From CAWIJJ01 sp963836425 (lineage in GTDB: Bacteria; Acidobacteriota; Terriglobia; Bryobacterales; Bryobacteraceae): DNA of 64,000 nt. This document shows positions 45,099 to 53,335 of the stretch, in pieces. Within the stretch, counting starts at the first letter, position 1, and each line of letters opens with the position of its first letter. Location of the stretch: contig CAWIJJ010000001.1 of the NCBI GenBank assembly GCA_963836425.1, positions 124,001 through 188,000 of the forward strand. Direction: 5' to 3'. The position numbers were made by a program, and so were the translations under genes. The notes beneath the pieces were generated by a model. That model was not told the DNA's origin, ran no database searches, and worked only from the letters and a program-made list of their open reading frames with translations.

Positions 45099-46547
45099 TT
45101 AGCCCGCGCCGGCCAGGGGCAGCCTGATCATTACGAGCGTGCCCTCGCCTTCGGCGGTATGCACCGTGATTTCGCCGCCGTGCTCGTAGACGATCTGTCG
45201 GGAATTGAACAGGCTCCAGTTGCCGCTAGATACGCGGGTGCCGGCCACCTTAAAGCTCGGGTCGAAGATAGTATCGACGTCGGCGGGATTCATGCCCCGG
45301 CCGTTGTCGCGAAACGCGATTTCCACTTCGTCACCGCGGCCCCGGGTCTCGATCGAAACGCGGCCGTCGCCGTTCAGGGCCTCGATGGCATTGCTGAGAA
45401 CGCTCGAGAAGGCTGCCGTGAGCAACTGCGGGCGGCAGATCAGGGGCGGCAGCGACTTTTGCAGGTTGAACTCGAGGCGCACGTGCCCCTTGTCCAACCG
45501 TTCCTGGTGCAGCAGGGCCACATCGGCGAGCAGTTCGTTGATGTCGGCCGATTTCAATTCCGCCTCTTCCAGGCTCACAAAACGCCGCAAGCGCTGGGTC
45601 ACCTGGTCGATGCGCTCGGCCGATTCGCTAATGGAGAGCTTCAATTCGGCGCGCGTCCTTTGCAGCTGGTCGCGCTTCTCGGAGGGGCAATCCGCCAGGC
45701 GATCGGTGAGCGCCAGCAGGGTGTCGATGGAGCTGCGCAGGGCTCCCATAGGCGAGTTGATTTCATGGCTGAGGGCTGCCGCCATCTTGCCCACGGAGAT
45801 GGCGTTCTCGGCGAGCTGGGCCCTCAGCTGCGCGCCGGTCAATGTTTCGGCCACTCGCACAGCATGCTGGGTGGCGGCGTATTCCGCCCTCCGGTAGCCG
45901 TAGTTCGCTGCCGCGATCGCCGCCGCCAGCAGGGAGAGCATGATTAACAAAACGTCATGAGGCCCACCAAGCGCGGTTACGGACGAAATTTCCCAATAGG
46001 CTGCAAGTTCGCAGGATAGAATGTACATGCCTTCCACGGTGAAGCCCAAAAACAAGGCCTGCCAGGGAAGGAACGGGGTAACGGCTGTGGCTGTCAGTAC
46101 AATCAGGATCGCCCCGGCCAGACTGTGCTGATCTGCATGGCTGAGACCGGGCTGCAACATCGCGCTCCATAAAAGAACGGCGGCCGAGAACCACACGGAA
46201 ATTCCCGTGAGCAGCCGGGGATGGCGCCGGCTCCAGGCGGTTCGCGCCAGTACAAAGGTCAGCGCTCCAACCGCAATCATCACCGCTGTCTGCCCCGTCA
46301 GCGCCCAAGGCGAGCCGGTTCGCATGGCGATCCACCCGGCATGAAGCAGAACGGCCATGCTGATCTCGATCAGCGCCACGATCCGTACCGTGGGGTGGCT
46401 CAGCCGGGTGATGTAGTCGTGAAACCGCGGGTCGGCTTCATCGCCCGGAAGGAGCAGGATTCCTATCTCACTTTTCGTTTTTTTGCCGCTACTTTGGTGT
46501 GCCAATTGCAATTTGCTTCCGAGATAAAATGAACCACCTGCGCTCAC
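45099..46547 (-). CDS. Membrane sensor histidine kinase, six-helix input domain
   Basis: Up to 482 residues from GTG 46547; the start is uncertain. A TTG near 46511 with GGAAG before it would avoid overlap with the divergent transporter gene. The N-terminal part contains about six hydrophobic helices (IVALIEISMAVLLHAGWIA, TAVMIAVGALTFVLA, and others). HisKA: AAALSHEINSPMGALRSSIDTLL. HATPase: FRDNGRGMNPADVDTIFDPSF with the ATP-lid truncated at the G2 box (VSSGNWSLFNSRQIVYEHGG). No response regulator gene is directly next to it. It is divergent from the transporter/signalling cluster at 46529 and may signal into it. Confidence 0.85.
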   Translation of the reverse strand: MSAGGSFYLGSKLQLAHQSSGKKTKSEIGILLLPGDEADPRFHDYITRLSHPTVRIVALIEISMAVLLHAGWIAMRTGSPWALTGQTAVMIAVGALTFVLARTAWSRRHPRLLTGISVWFSAAVLLWSAMLQPGLSHADQHSLAGAILIVLTATAVTPFLPWQALFLGFTVEGMYILSCELAAYWEISSVTALGGPHDVLLIMLSLLAAAIAAANYGYRRAEYAATQHAVRVAETLTGAQLRAQLAENAISVGKMAAALSHEINSPMGALRSSIDTLLALTDRLADCPSEKRDQLQRTRAELKLSISESAERIDQVTQRLRRFVSLEEAELKSADINELLADVALLHQERLDKGHVRLEFNLQKSLPPLICRPQLLTAAFSSVLSNAIEALNGDGRVSIETRGRGDEVEIAFRDNGRGMNPADVDTIFDPSFKVAGTRVSSGNWSLFNSRQIVYEHGGEITVHTAEGEGTLVMIRLPLAGAG

Positions 46548-49282
46548 TTCGCCGACAATTGTTCGATATCAGACCGGGAGAGCACCTCCGCACCTGGTCA
46601 ATGTTCTTCTACCTGCTTTTTGTCCTCTTCGCTTACTACATTCTGAAACCGGTATCGCGTTCGATGTTTCTGACGCGATTCGACATCGACAAGCTGCCAT
46701 GGCTCTACATCCTGATTGCCGGGTTCGGCGGAGTGTTCGCCTACTTGTATAGCAAGCTTGCGGCCAGGACTTCGCTGCGAGTCGCAGTTTTTTTTACGAT
46801 GTCGCTCTCCGTGTTCTGCCTGGTTGGAATGTGGGCGCTGATTCACCTGTCTTTCATGGTGTACGTACTGAACGTGTTTGTGAGCCTGTTCAGCATCGTG
46901 CTGGTTTCACAGGGATGGCTGGTGGCGAGCAACCTGTTCGACGCGCGCGAGGCCAAACGGCTGTATCCGCTGCTGGGCATGGGAATGGTTTTGGGCGCTG
47001 CCACGGGGGGTGAATTCACCAGCCGGACGGCCGTGCTGGTGGGAACCCGGAATCTGCTGCTGGCCAGCGCGGCCATGGTGGTGCTGGCATACGTTGCGTA
47101 TCGGATAGCGAATACCAAGGCCCCGACTGCCATCAAGTCGGCGCGCGCCGCGGAGGCCAAGGACACCGATTTTTCGTTCGTCGGTATGGTTCGCGATATC
47201 GGGCGAATCCGGCACCTGCAAGTCATCATCGCGATCATGGTGGCCATGTACCTGGTGGATACGTTCGTCGAGTACGTGTTTCAGGTGACCGCCGTCGCCG
47301 CGCACAAGGGCGATGAACTGACGGCGTTCTTCGGAAAGTTCTACGGGCTTTATCTGAACGTGACGGAGTTCGTGTTTCAGCTCTTCGTGACCGGCTTCGT
47401 GGTGCAGCGTTTCGGCGTTGGAGGGACGCTGCAAATTGCCCCGGCGACAATACTGCTATCTTCCGTTGCCACGGTGAGCGCGCCCAGCCTCCAGAGCGCG
47501 AGCGCTGTCCGCCTGATGGAGGCGGCGACCAGGTACACACTGAACCGGACCGGCATGGAACTGCTCTACATGCCGCTGCCGCAGGAATTGCGCAACCGCA
47601 TCAAGGCGTTCATAGACATCTGTGTGGACCGTGTTTCCCGCGGCTTAGGCGGGGTCCTGCTCCTGTTTCTCACGGCTACCAGCTTGAACCTGGGTGTTCG
47701 CGGGATCTCCGCCGCGGTAATGGTATTGGCTGTGCCCTGGATGTACTTCAGCTACCTGGCCAAGCGCGAATACATCCTGAGCATCCGGAAACGCTTCGAA
47801 TCCCGCCGCCTGGACTTCGAGACGGCGCGGGTGAGCGTCAACGATGCGGCCACGATCAAGCTGCTGGAAGCCACCGCCGCGAGCGAGAATACCAGGCAGG
47901 CGGCGTACGCAATCGGCCTCCTGGCCGAGGCGCCGCGCTACGACCTGGGGCCGCTCATGCTACGCCTGTCCGGCGCTCCGGCGCGTGAAGTGCGCGAGAA
48001 GATCTACGAGATTGGCCAGGCGCGCCATCGCGAGGAACCGCTGGAGCAGGCGATTCGAGAGCTGCGTGCGGCGCAGGGACAAATGGAGACGCCGTGGCTG
48101 GCACGCGCCGCGGTGCCCTACGTACTGTCGATTGCGCCGGACCGCGCGCGGCTTGCAGCCGAACTGCTGGACGATCAGAATCCCGTTCTGGTCCGGGGCG
48201 CAATCGAAGGATTGCGGCAGGACCGAGGCCTGGCGGAGGAGTTGATTACACCGGAATGGCTGAAGCGCGCTTCCCAGTCGCCCGATGCTCAACGGCGCGC
48301 GCTTGCAGCCGAAGCGATTGCCGCACGCGGAGATCACGGCATCGAGACTCTCCACAGCCTGCTTGCCGATCCCGATCCGTTGGTGGCCGGCGCCGCCTGC
48401 CGGGCCGCGGGAGCGCTTCATAATCGGGCTTACCTGCACGGATTGGTGCAGGCGCTGGTGAATGCGCGGCTCCGCGGCGACGCCATCGCCGCGCTGGCCG
48501 AGTACGGCCCCGCGATCGCCGGCACGCTCTCCGACGTCCTGGTGGACGACAGCGTGACGGTGCGGATACGCCGCCAGATTCCGCGCGTGCTCAAGAACAT
48601 TCCGCACCAGCGCAGCGTCGATGTGCTGCTGGCCCAGGTGGGACACCAGGACCTGGGGATCCGCTCAGCGGTCCTCAAGGCCCTCAACAGCCTGCGCGAA
48701 GCGGTGCCGAACCTGAATTTCGAAAACACCTTCGTAACCGAACAGATCATGGCCGAAGCCCGGTACTATTTTCAACTCAACGCGGCTTTTGAGCCGTTCC
48801 GCAAGCGCGACAACGGGCATCATACCGCGACGAGCCTGATGGCCCGCACTATCGAGGAACGGCTCCGGAACACGCTGGAGCGCCTGTTCCGCCTGCTTGG
48901 ACTCCGCTATCCTCCCAAGGAGATCTACGCCGCTTACCGCGCGGTGGCAAGCCAGCAGCACGAGCAGTCGACCGCGGCGCTCGAGTTCCTGGATACGACG
49001 CTCGAGCGAAACCTGAAGCGCTTTCTTCTGCCGCTGCTCGACGCTCCGGACAATGTGAACGAGCGCGGGCGCGAACTGTTCGGTCTCGAGCCGCGCACGG
49101 CGGAGGAGGCGATCCGGGAAATGATCCGCTCGCACGATCCCTGGCTGGTGGCCTGCGCCATGGCGGCAGCCGCCGAGTTGAAGCTCAAGAACCTGGCCCC
49201 GGAGATCGCCCAGGCGGCGGAGGACTCCGAGGCCGAAGTCTCCGAAGTGGCCCGGTCGGCCGAGGCCGCCCTGGCAGCCTGA
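46529..49282 (+). CDS. ADP/ATP-translocase-like membrane protein fused to HEAT-like repeats
   Basis: 917 residues from ATG 46529. The first 430 or so are 11-12 membrane helices of the Npt/MFS type: YLLFVLFAYYILKPVSRSMFL, WLYILIAGFGGVFAYLYSKLAA, GWLVASNLFDAREAKRLYPLLGMGMVLGAATGGE, MPLPQELRNRIKAFIDICVDRVSRGLGG. The rest is alpha-helical with HEAT-like repeats (LAEAPRYDLGPLMLRLS, EALHSLLADPDPLVAGAACRAAGAL-like units, VLLAQVGHQDLGIRSAVLKAL). Obligate intracellular bacteria use Npt proteins to import ATP; free-living homologs with HEAT tails have no proven substrate. Three signalling genes follow immediately. No ribosome site was found. Confidence 0.85.
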   Translation: MNHLRSLRRQLFDIRPGEHLRTWSMFFYLLFVLFAYYILKPVSRSMFLTRFDIDKLPWLYILIAGFGGVFAYLYSKLAARTSLRVAVFFTMSLSVFCLVGMWALIHLSFMVYVLNVFVSLFSIVLVSQGWLVASNLFDAREAKRLYPLLGMGMVLGAATGGEFTSRTAVLVGTRNLLLASAAMVVLAYVAYRIANTKAPTAIKSARAAEAKDTDFSFVGMVRDIGRIRHLQVIIAIMVAMYLVDTFVEYVFQVTAVAAHKGDELTAFFGKFYGLYLNVTEFVFQLFVTGFVVQRFGVGGTLQIAPATILLSSVATVSAPSLQSASAVRLMEAATRYTLNRTGMELLYMPLPQELRNRIKAFIDICVDRVSRGLGGVLLLFLTATSLNLGVRGISAAVMVLAVPWMYFSYLAKREYILSIRKRFESRRLDFETARVSVNDAATIKLLEATAASENTRQAAYAIGLLAEAPRYDLGPLMLRLSGAPAREVREKIYEIGQARHREEPLEQAIRELRAAQGQMETPWLARAAVPYVLSIAPDRARLAAELLDDQNPVLVRGAIEGLRQDRGLAEELITPEWLKRASQSPDAQRRALAAEAIAARGDHGIETLHSLLADPDPLVAGAACRAAGALHNRAYLHGLVQALVNARLRGDAIAALAEYGPAIAGTLSDVLVDDSVTVRIRRQIPRVLKNIPHQRSVDVLLAQVGHQDLGIRSAVLKALNSLREAVPNLNFENTFVTEQIMAEARYYFQLNAAFEPFRKRDNGHHTATSLMARTIEERLRNTLERLFRLLGLRYPPKEIYAAYRAVASQQHEQSTAALEFLDTTLERNLKRFLLPLLDAPDNVNERGRELFGLEPRTAEEAIREMIRSHDPWLVACAMAAAAELKLKNLAPEIAQAAEDSEAEVSEVARSAEAALAA

Positions 49283-49297
49283 CAAGGGAGGTTGCGA

Positions 49298-49723
49298 ATG
49301 TCGGAACTGAATATCGTGGAGAAGGTCATCACGCTCGAAGCCGTCGAGCTGCTCGGCAATCTCACCCCGGAGCAGCTTGCGCGCATCGGCACCATCGCGC
49401 ACGAGGTGAAGTTCCCGCCTGGGAAGACCGTAATCGAGCCCGCCAAACCGGCCGACGGCCTGTACGTCATAGTGGACGGAGCGGTGGAGTTGACCCGCAA
49501 CGGCGAGCAGTTGCACGTCGCCAGGCAGAACGACGTGCTCGGCGCATGGGCGCTGTTCGACGAGAGCGATCCGCTCCCGGTGACCGCCACGACGGTGGAC
49601 GATACGCGGCTGCTGCGCATCGGGCGCGACGATTTCTACGATCTGCTGGCGGACAATAGCGAGATCACCTCCGCCATCTTTTCGACACTGGTAAAGCGCT
49701 TCCGGAAGCTGGTGGAACAATGA
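49298..49723 (+). CDS. Cyclic-nucleotide-binding-domain protein
   Basis: 141 residues from ATG 49298 after GGGAGG (a TTG at 49292 is less likely). It is a single cNMP-binding domain: FPPGKTVIEPAKPADGLYVIVDGAVELTRNGEQ, then VLGAWALFDESDPLPVTATTVDDTRLLRIGRDDFYDLL. The phosphate-binding cassette is not canonical (GAWALFDESDPLPVTA where R-A is expected), so ligand binding is doubtful. No DNA-binding or enzymatic domain. It lies 15 bases after the transporter gene and overlaps the kinase gene by 4 bases. Confidence 0.88.
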   Translation: MSELNIVEKVITLEAVELLGNLTPEQLARIGTIAHEVKFPPGKTVIEPAKPADGLYVIVDGAVELTRNGEQLHVARQNDVLGAWALFDESDPLPVTATTVDDTRLLRIGRDDFYDLLADNSEITSAIFSTLVKRFRKLVEQ

Positions 49724-50487
49724 GCTCGAGTTCGCCCACCAACGAGCTTCACCAGATGGCCTCGATCGGCCGGCTCCTCACCGGCATCGTGCACGAGATC
49801 AATACTCCCATCGGCTCTGTATTTTCGAACAACGAAGTGATTCTCCGGTCGCTCGACATGCTCGATCCGCTGCTGGCGGACCCGACGCCCGGGAATTTGG
49901 AGCGCGCCCGGAATATCCTCGCGACCTGCCACACGCTGGCGGCGGTGGACCGGCTTGCCTGCGAACAGATCCGTTCGGTGATCCGCGGATTAAAGACTTT
50001 TTCGCGCGTGGACAGTCCGGAAGTCAAGAAACTGGACGTCAATCTGCTGCTTCGCGATACGCTCAAGCTCACGCAGGTGGAGTTTCGCAAGCGCATTGCC
50101 GTCGAAACGGAAATGCAGGAACTGCCGGAGATCGAGTGTTTCCCCCAAATGCTCAGCCAGGTATTTCTCAATTTGCTGGTGAACGCCGCACAGGCGATTG
50201 AAGGCGAAGGCCGCATCACCGTGCGCACGCGCCTTGAAGGCGACATGGTTTCGATCACGATCGCCGATACGGGCCGTGGTATGACTCCCGAACAGAAGGC
50301 GCGTGCATTTCAGGCGGGCTTTACCACCAAGCCGGTCGGAGAAGGAACCGGTCTTGGCTTATCGATCGCGCGCGATATCATTGAAGGTAAGCACGGGGGG
50401 TCAATCGATTTCGACAGCGAGCCTGGCGTCGGGACCACCTTCCTGATCCGTATCCCCGTACAACACACAAGGAGAGTCCAGCCGTGA
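49720..50487 (+). CDS. Soluble histidine kinase
   Basis: 255 residues with no membrane helix and no sensor domain. The HisKA part begins almost at the N-terminus with MASIGRLLTGIVHEINTPIGSVF (H25); the HATPase part has NLLVNAAQAI, IADTGRGMTP and GEGTGLGLSIARDIIEGKHGG. A helical insert between the two helices of the dimerisation domain (LADPTPGNLERARNILATC) is longer than usual. Input must come from another protein, most simply the cNMP-domain protein encoded just upstream. Overlaps both neighbours by 4 bases. Confidence 0.9.
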   Translation: MSSSSPTNELHQMASIGRLLTGIVHEINTPIGSVFSNNEVILRSLDMLDPLLADPTPGNLERARNILATCHTLAAVDRLACEQIRSVIRGLKTFSRVDSPEVKKLDVNLLLRDTLKLTQVEFRKRIAVETEMQELPEIECFPQMLSQVFLNLLVNAAQAIEGEGRITVRTRLEGDMVSITIADTGRGMTPEQKARAFQAGFTTKPVGEGTGLGLSIARDIIEGKHGGSIDFDSEPGVGTTFLIRIPVQHTRRVQP

Positions 50488-50972
50488 GCGAGCAGAATGG
50501 GAACCGACGAGCGACGGTGATGATCGTCGATGACGAAGAGATGGTGATCACCAGCATCAAGGCGTTTCTCCAGCTCGAAACCGACTTTGCCATTCACGGG
50601 TTTACCGATCCGGAAGAGGCCGCGCGGTTCGTCGGGCAGCAGCCGGTGGACGTCGCCGTCACCGATTACCTGATGCCGAAACTGAACGGAATTCAACTTT
50701 TGGCAAAGGTAAAAGAGGCCCAACCGGAAGCGAGCCGCGTACTGCTCACCGGCCACGCCGACAAGCAGAGCGCCATTCAGGCCATCAACCAGGTGGCTCT
50801 GTTTCAATACCTGGAGAAGCCGTGGGATAACGCGCAGTTGCTGCTGGTGATCCAAAGCGGCGTGGAACGTTCGCGCCTGTTCCGCGAGTTGAAGGAAAAG
50901 GTGGGCGAGCTCGATTCGGCGCACTCCAGCCTGAAGACCGTGCAGAGCCGGCTCATCCAGGCGTTTTTGTAA
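50484..50972 (+). CDS. Single-domain response regulator with C-terminal coiled helix
   Basis: 162 residues from GTG 50484. Receiver domain: acidic pocket DDEE (about 16-19), phospho-acceptor D61 in VTDYLMPKLNG, the switch T in LLTGHAD and K in LEKPW. After about 125 residues it has only a helix (SRLFRELKEKVGELDSAHSSLKTVQSRL), probably a coiled coil, and no output domain. The phrase YLEKPWD and the trailing helix resemble receivers that act by protein contact. Last gene of the cluster; likely phosphorylated by the kinase it overlaps. Confidence 0.9.
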   Translation: MSEQNGNRRATVMIVDDEEMVITSIKAFLQLETDFAIHGFTDPEEAARFVGQQPVDVAVTDYLMPKLNGIQLLAKVKEAQPEASRVLLTGHADKQSAIQAINQVALFQYLEKPWDNAQLLLVIQSGVERSRLFRELKEKVGELDSAHSSLKTVQSRLIQAFL

Positions 50973-51014
50973 AGCCCCGCCACCAAACCGCCTCTTCACA
51001 AGTAAAATAAAAAC

Positions 51015-51617
51015 ATGAAGCTTCATGCCGTCGCACTGGCCGCACTGCTGTCTGTCAGCGCCATCTCCGCGGTCGACTACGACCCCACGAAAGTCCTGGG
51101 AAGCCCCATGGCCCCGGTGCAGATTGATGTATACAGCGATTTTGCCTGTCCTGCCTGCCGGGGATTCCACGAGGTCCTTCTTCCGATGCTGATGAAGGAT
51201 TACATCAACTCCGGCAAAGTTCTCCTGGTGCCGCGGGAATTTCCGCTGAACATACCCGCCCACAGGTACTCGCGCGAGGCGGCTGCCTGGGCCACGGCCG
51301 CCGCGAAGGTGGGCAAGTACCGGCAGGCAGCGGACAGGCTGTTCGCGAACCAGGCGTCCTGGGCCGAAACCGGCAAAGTCGCGGAGGTTGTGCTGCCGGT
51401 TATTCCGGCCGCGGAGCAGAAAAAAGTGACCGCGCTCGCCAAGGATCCCGCGATCATGGCCGAAGTACAGAAGGACGTGGATAGCGGCATGGCGGCCCGC
51501 GTCAACCAGACTCCCACGCTGATTATCCGGCGAGGATCGAAATCGTACGCCTTCCCCGGACCGGGACCGGAAAATTACATTTTGATCAAGTCGCTCATCG
51601 ATGGACTCCTCAAATAG
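51015..51617 (+). CDS. Periplasmic DsbA-like thioredoxin-fold protein
   Basis: 200 residues, signal sequence MKLHAVALAALLSVSAIS. Thioredoxin fold with active site C45-P-A-C48 in YSDFACPACRGFH, a helical insertion and the cis-proline loop VNQTPTLII at about 168. This is the DsbA/DsbG-like group that makes or isomerises disulfides. It overlaps the MauE/DoxX-like gene by 17 bases, so the two probably form a thiol-redox pair, by analogy with MauD/MauE. Confidence 0.9.
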   Translation: MKLHAVALAALLSVSAISAVDYDPTKVLGSPMAPVQIDVYSDFACPACRGFHEVLLPMLMKDYINSGKVLLVPREFPLNIPAHRYSREAAAWATAAAKVGKYRQAADRLFANQASWAETGKVAEVVLPVIPAAEQKKVTALAKDPAIMAEVQKDVDSGMAARVNQTPTLIIRRGSKSYAFPGPGPENYILIKSLIDGLLK

Positions 51618-52095
51618 AACCTTTAAATTCGTCGCGCTGGCGCTTCGCGTAGTGCTGGGCGGCATCTTCCTCTATGCCGGATGGGTAAAGCTGAAGGAAC
51701 CCTGGGAGCTGTTTGCTCTGGCCATCAGCGGCTACCAGATCCTTCCGCTCAAGGCGGTGGAATACGTGGCGCGCTCGCTGCCCTGGTTCGAGGTGGCGAT
51801 CGGCGTCCTGCTGATTGCCGGGGTGTGGCTGCGAATCGTGGCGAGTGCCGCTACGCTGCTGATGCTGGGATTTCTGGGGCTCATGGCTCGCGCCTATTTC
51901 AAGGGCATGTCGATCGACTGCGGATGCTTCGGATCGGGGGATCCCATCTCGTGGAAGACGATGCTGCGCGACGGCAGCATTCTGGCCGGGCTGCTGCTGT
52001 TGACCGCCATGGCTTTTCTGCGCAAGCGCTACCGGGCGCCGGCGCCGGAAACTGCTGACATGGCCCCGGACGGCGCGCCCGCCGAGCGCGTCTGA
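51601..52095 (+). CDS. MauE/DoxX-like membrane redox protein
   Basis: 164 residues with four membrane helices (FVALALRVVLGGIFLYAGWVKL, WFEVAIGVLLIAGVWLRIVA, LLMLGFLGLMARAYF, GSILAGLLLLTAMAFL). The motif IDCGCFG at about 101-107 before the last helix is characteristic of MauE-type members and holds a redox-active cysteine pair. It probably passes electrons or disulfides to the DsbA-like protein encoded just upstream. Stop and next start share one base (TGATG). Confidence 0.85.
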   Translation: MDSSNRTFKFVALALRVVLGGIFLYAGWVKLKEPWELFALAISGYQILPLKAVEYVARSLPWFEVAIGVLLIAGVWLRIVASAATLLMLGFLGLMARAYFKGMSIDCGCFGSGDPISWKTMLRDGSILAGLLLLTAMAFLRKRYRAPAPETADMAPDGAPAERV

Positions 52096-52832
52096 TGGGC
52101 GTTCTCGAGAGAGAACTCGAGTATCACGAGAAGCTGTACTCGGGCTTTGCGCAATCGCACTTTGCGCGGCCGGCGGTGCGCGCCTTGCGCGAACACATGG
52201 TGCGCCGGATCCTGGCGCTCAGCGGGGCGGGGAAGACATCGCGCGTGCTCAGCCTGGGCTGCGGCATCGGCGACACGGAACTGCTTCTTGCTCCGCACGT
52301 GGGTGAAGTGGTGGGTATCGATCTTTCGCCGGCGGCAATCCGGCAGGCGACCGCCGACGCCGCGCGCCTCGGCATCGCCAACGCCCGTTTCGAGCAGGGG
52401 ACCACTGCCGGGGGCCGCTTCGACCTGGTGATCGCGATTTTCTTTCTCCATCACCTGCCGGACGCCGATCTGGCCGGCCTGCGCACCAGACTCGAACAGT
52501 GGCTGAATCCGGGCGGAGTCTTCTATTCGCTGGACCCGAGCCGCCGCCGCCTCTCCGGCATCGTGGGCCGCCTGCTGATTCCCAACCTCATGAAGCGGTA
52601 CCAAACTCCGGACGAGCGCGAATTGGATCCCGAAGCAACGGCAGCACTCCTGGGCGGGAGAGTGGAAGTTTACGACTTCGGCTCGTCGCCGCTGGCTGGC
52701 CTGTTCCCCGGTTGGCGGACGGGCTACCGGATGGCCCGCCGCCTGGACGATGCGTTGTTGCGCGCCGCGCCCCTGCGCCGCCTCGGCAGCAACTTCGAAG
52801 TGGTGGCAGTGATTCCGCATCGAGCACTCTGA
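52095..52832 (+). CDS. Class I SAM-dependent methyltransferase
   Basis: 245 residues. The SAM-binding motif is VLSLGCGIGDTELLL (about 50-64), motif II acidic loop VVGIDLSPAAIRQA, and post-motifs FDLVIAIFFLHHLPD and LNPGGVFYSLDP. The substrate cannot be told from the sequence. It is translationally coupled to the MauE-like gene. An insertion sequence begins about five bases after its stop codon. Confidence 0.85.
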   Translation: MGVLERELEYHEKLYSGFAQSHFARPAVRALREHMVRRILALSGAGKTSRVLSLGCGIGDTELLLAPHVGEVVGIDLSPAAIRQATADAARLGIANARFEQGTTAGGRFDLVIAIFFLHHLPDADLAGLRTRLEQWLNPGGVFYSLDPSRRRLSGIVGRLLIPNLMKRYQTPDERELDPEATAALLGGRVEVYDFGSSPLAGLFPGWRTGYRMARRLDDALLRAAPLRRLGSNFEVVAVIPHRAL

Positions 52833-52836
52833 ATGG

Positions 52837-52851
52837 TGTCGGCGGGCCATG
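52837..52851 (+). repeat. Left terminal inverted repeat of the IS
   Basis: TGTCGGCGGGCCATG; matches the reverse complement of the right end (TTTCGGCGGGTCAGG) at 12 of 15 positions. The extent of the true repeat may be longer. Confidence 0.5.
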
Positions 52852-52911
52852 CCTGCCTATCTGGTGTGCATCCCACTTGAAGTGAGGCAAATTCGCATTC
52901 ACTATCAGGGC

Positions 52912-52940
52912 TTGCTTACCCTCGTGTTCTGATATATCAT
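52912..52940 (+). promoter_or_regulatory. Promoter inside the insertion sequence
   Basis: TTGCTT (52912-52917), 17-base spacer, TATCAT (52935-52940). Start of the DUF6788-like gene lies 25 bases after the -10. Confidence 0.5.
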
Positions 52941-52965
52941 TAATATCTCAGAAGAGTAGCCGACT

Positions 52966-53298
52966 ATGAACCGCGCCAGCCTTTCCTCTGCCGAACGAGA
53001 TTTCCGCTCCAAGCTTGCCCAATTGGCTCACGACAACTGGCTGGTTCGCGGAACCTTGTCCGTTCGCGCTCGCAAGTGCGGCAAGGCTACTTGCCACTGT
53101 GCCAGCGGCGAATTGCACGCCTCCCTGTATTTGGTTCAAAGCCACGACGGAAAACCCCGACAACTCTGCATACCCAAGTCGTGGGAGTCCCGCGTCCGGC
53201 AGGCGGTGAACGATTACCAGCAACTGCAACGCCTCATCGAAGAAGTCTCCGAACTCGAATGGAAGCGCATGCGGGAGAAGAAATTGCCGGGACACTGA
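52966..53298 (+). CDS. DUF6788-like accessory protein of the insertion sequence
   Basis: 110 residues. Visible features are a helical N-terminus, then VRARKCGKATCHCASGELHASLYL with a CX4CXC cysteine group, PRQLCIP, and a final helix (YQQLQRLIEEVSELEWKRMRE). I know the pattern as DUF6788, commonly found beside transposases; probably a DNA-binding accessory. The promoter at 52912-52940 lies upstream. Its stop is 37 bases before the transposase start. Confidence 0.65.
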   Translation: MNRASLSSAERDFRSKLAQLAHDNWLVRGTLSVRARKCGKATCHCASGELHASLYLVQSHDGKPRQLCIPKSWESRVRQAVNDYQQLQRLIEEVSELEWKRMREKKLPGH

Positions 53299-53335
53299 GA
53301 GCCTGCTCCACCGTCTGATTCGCTATGCCGAGAAG

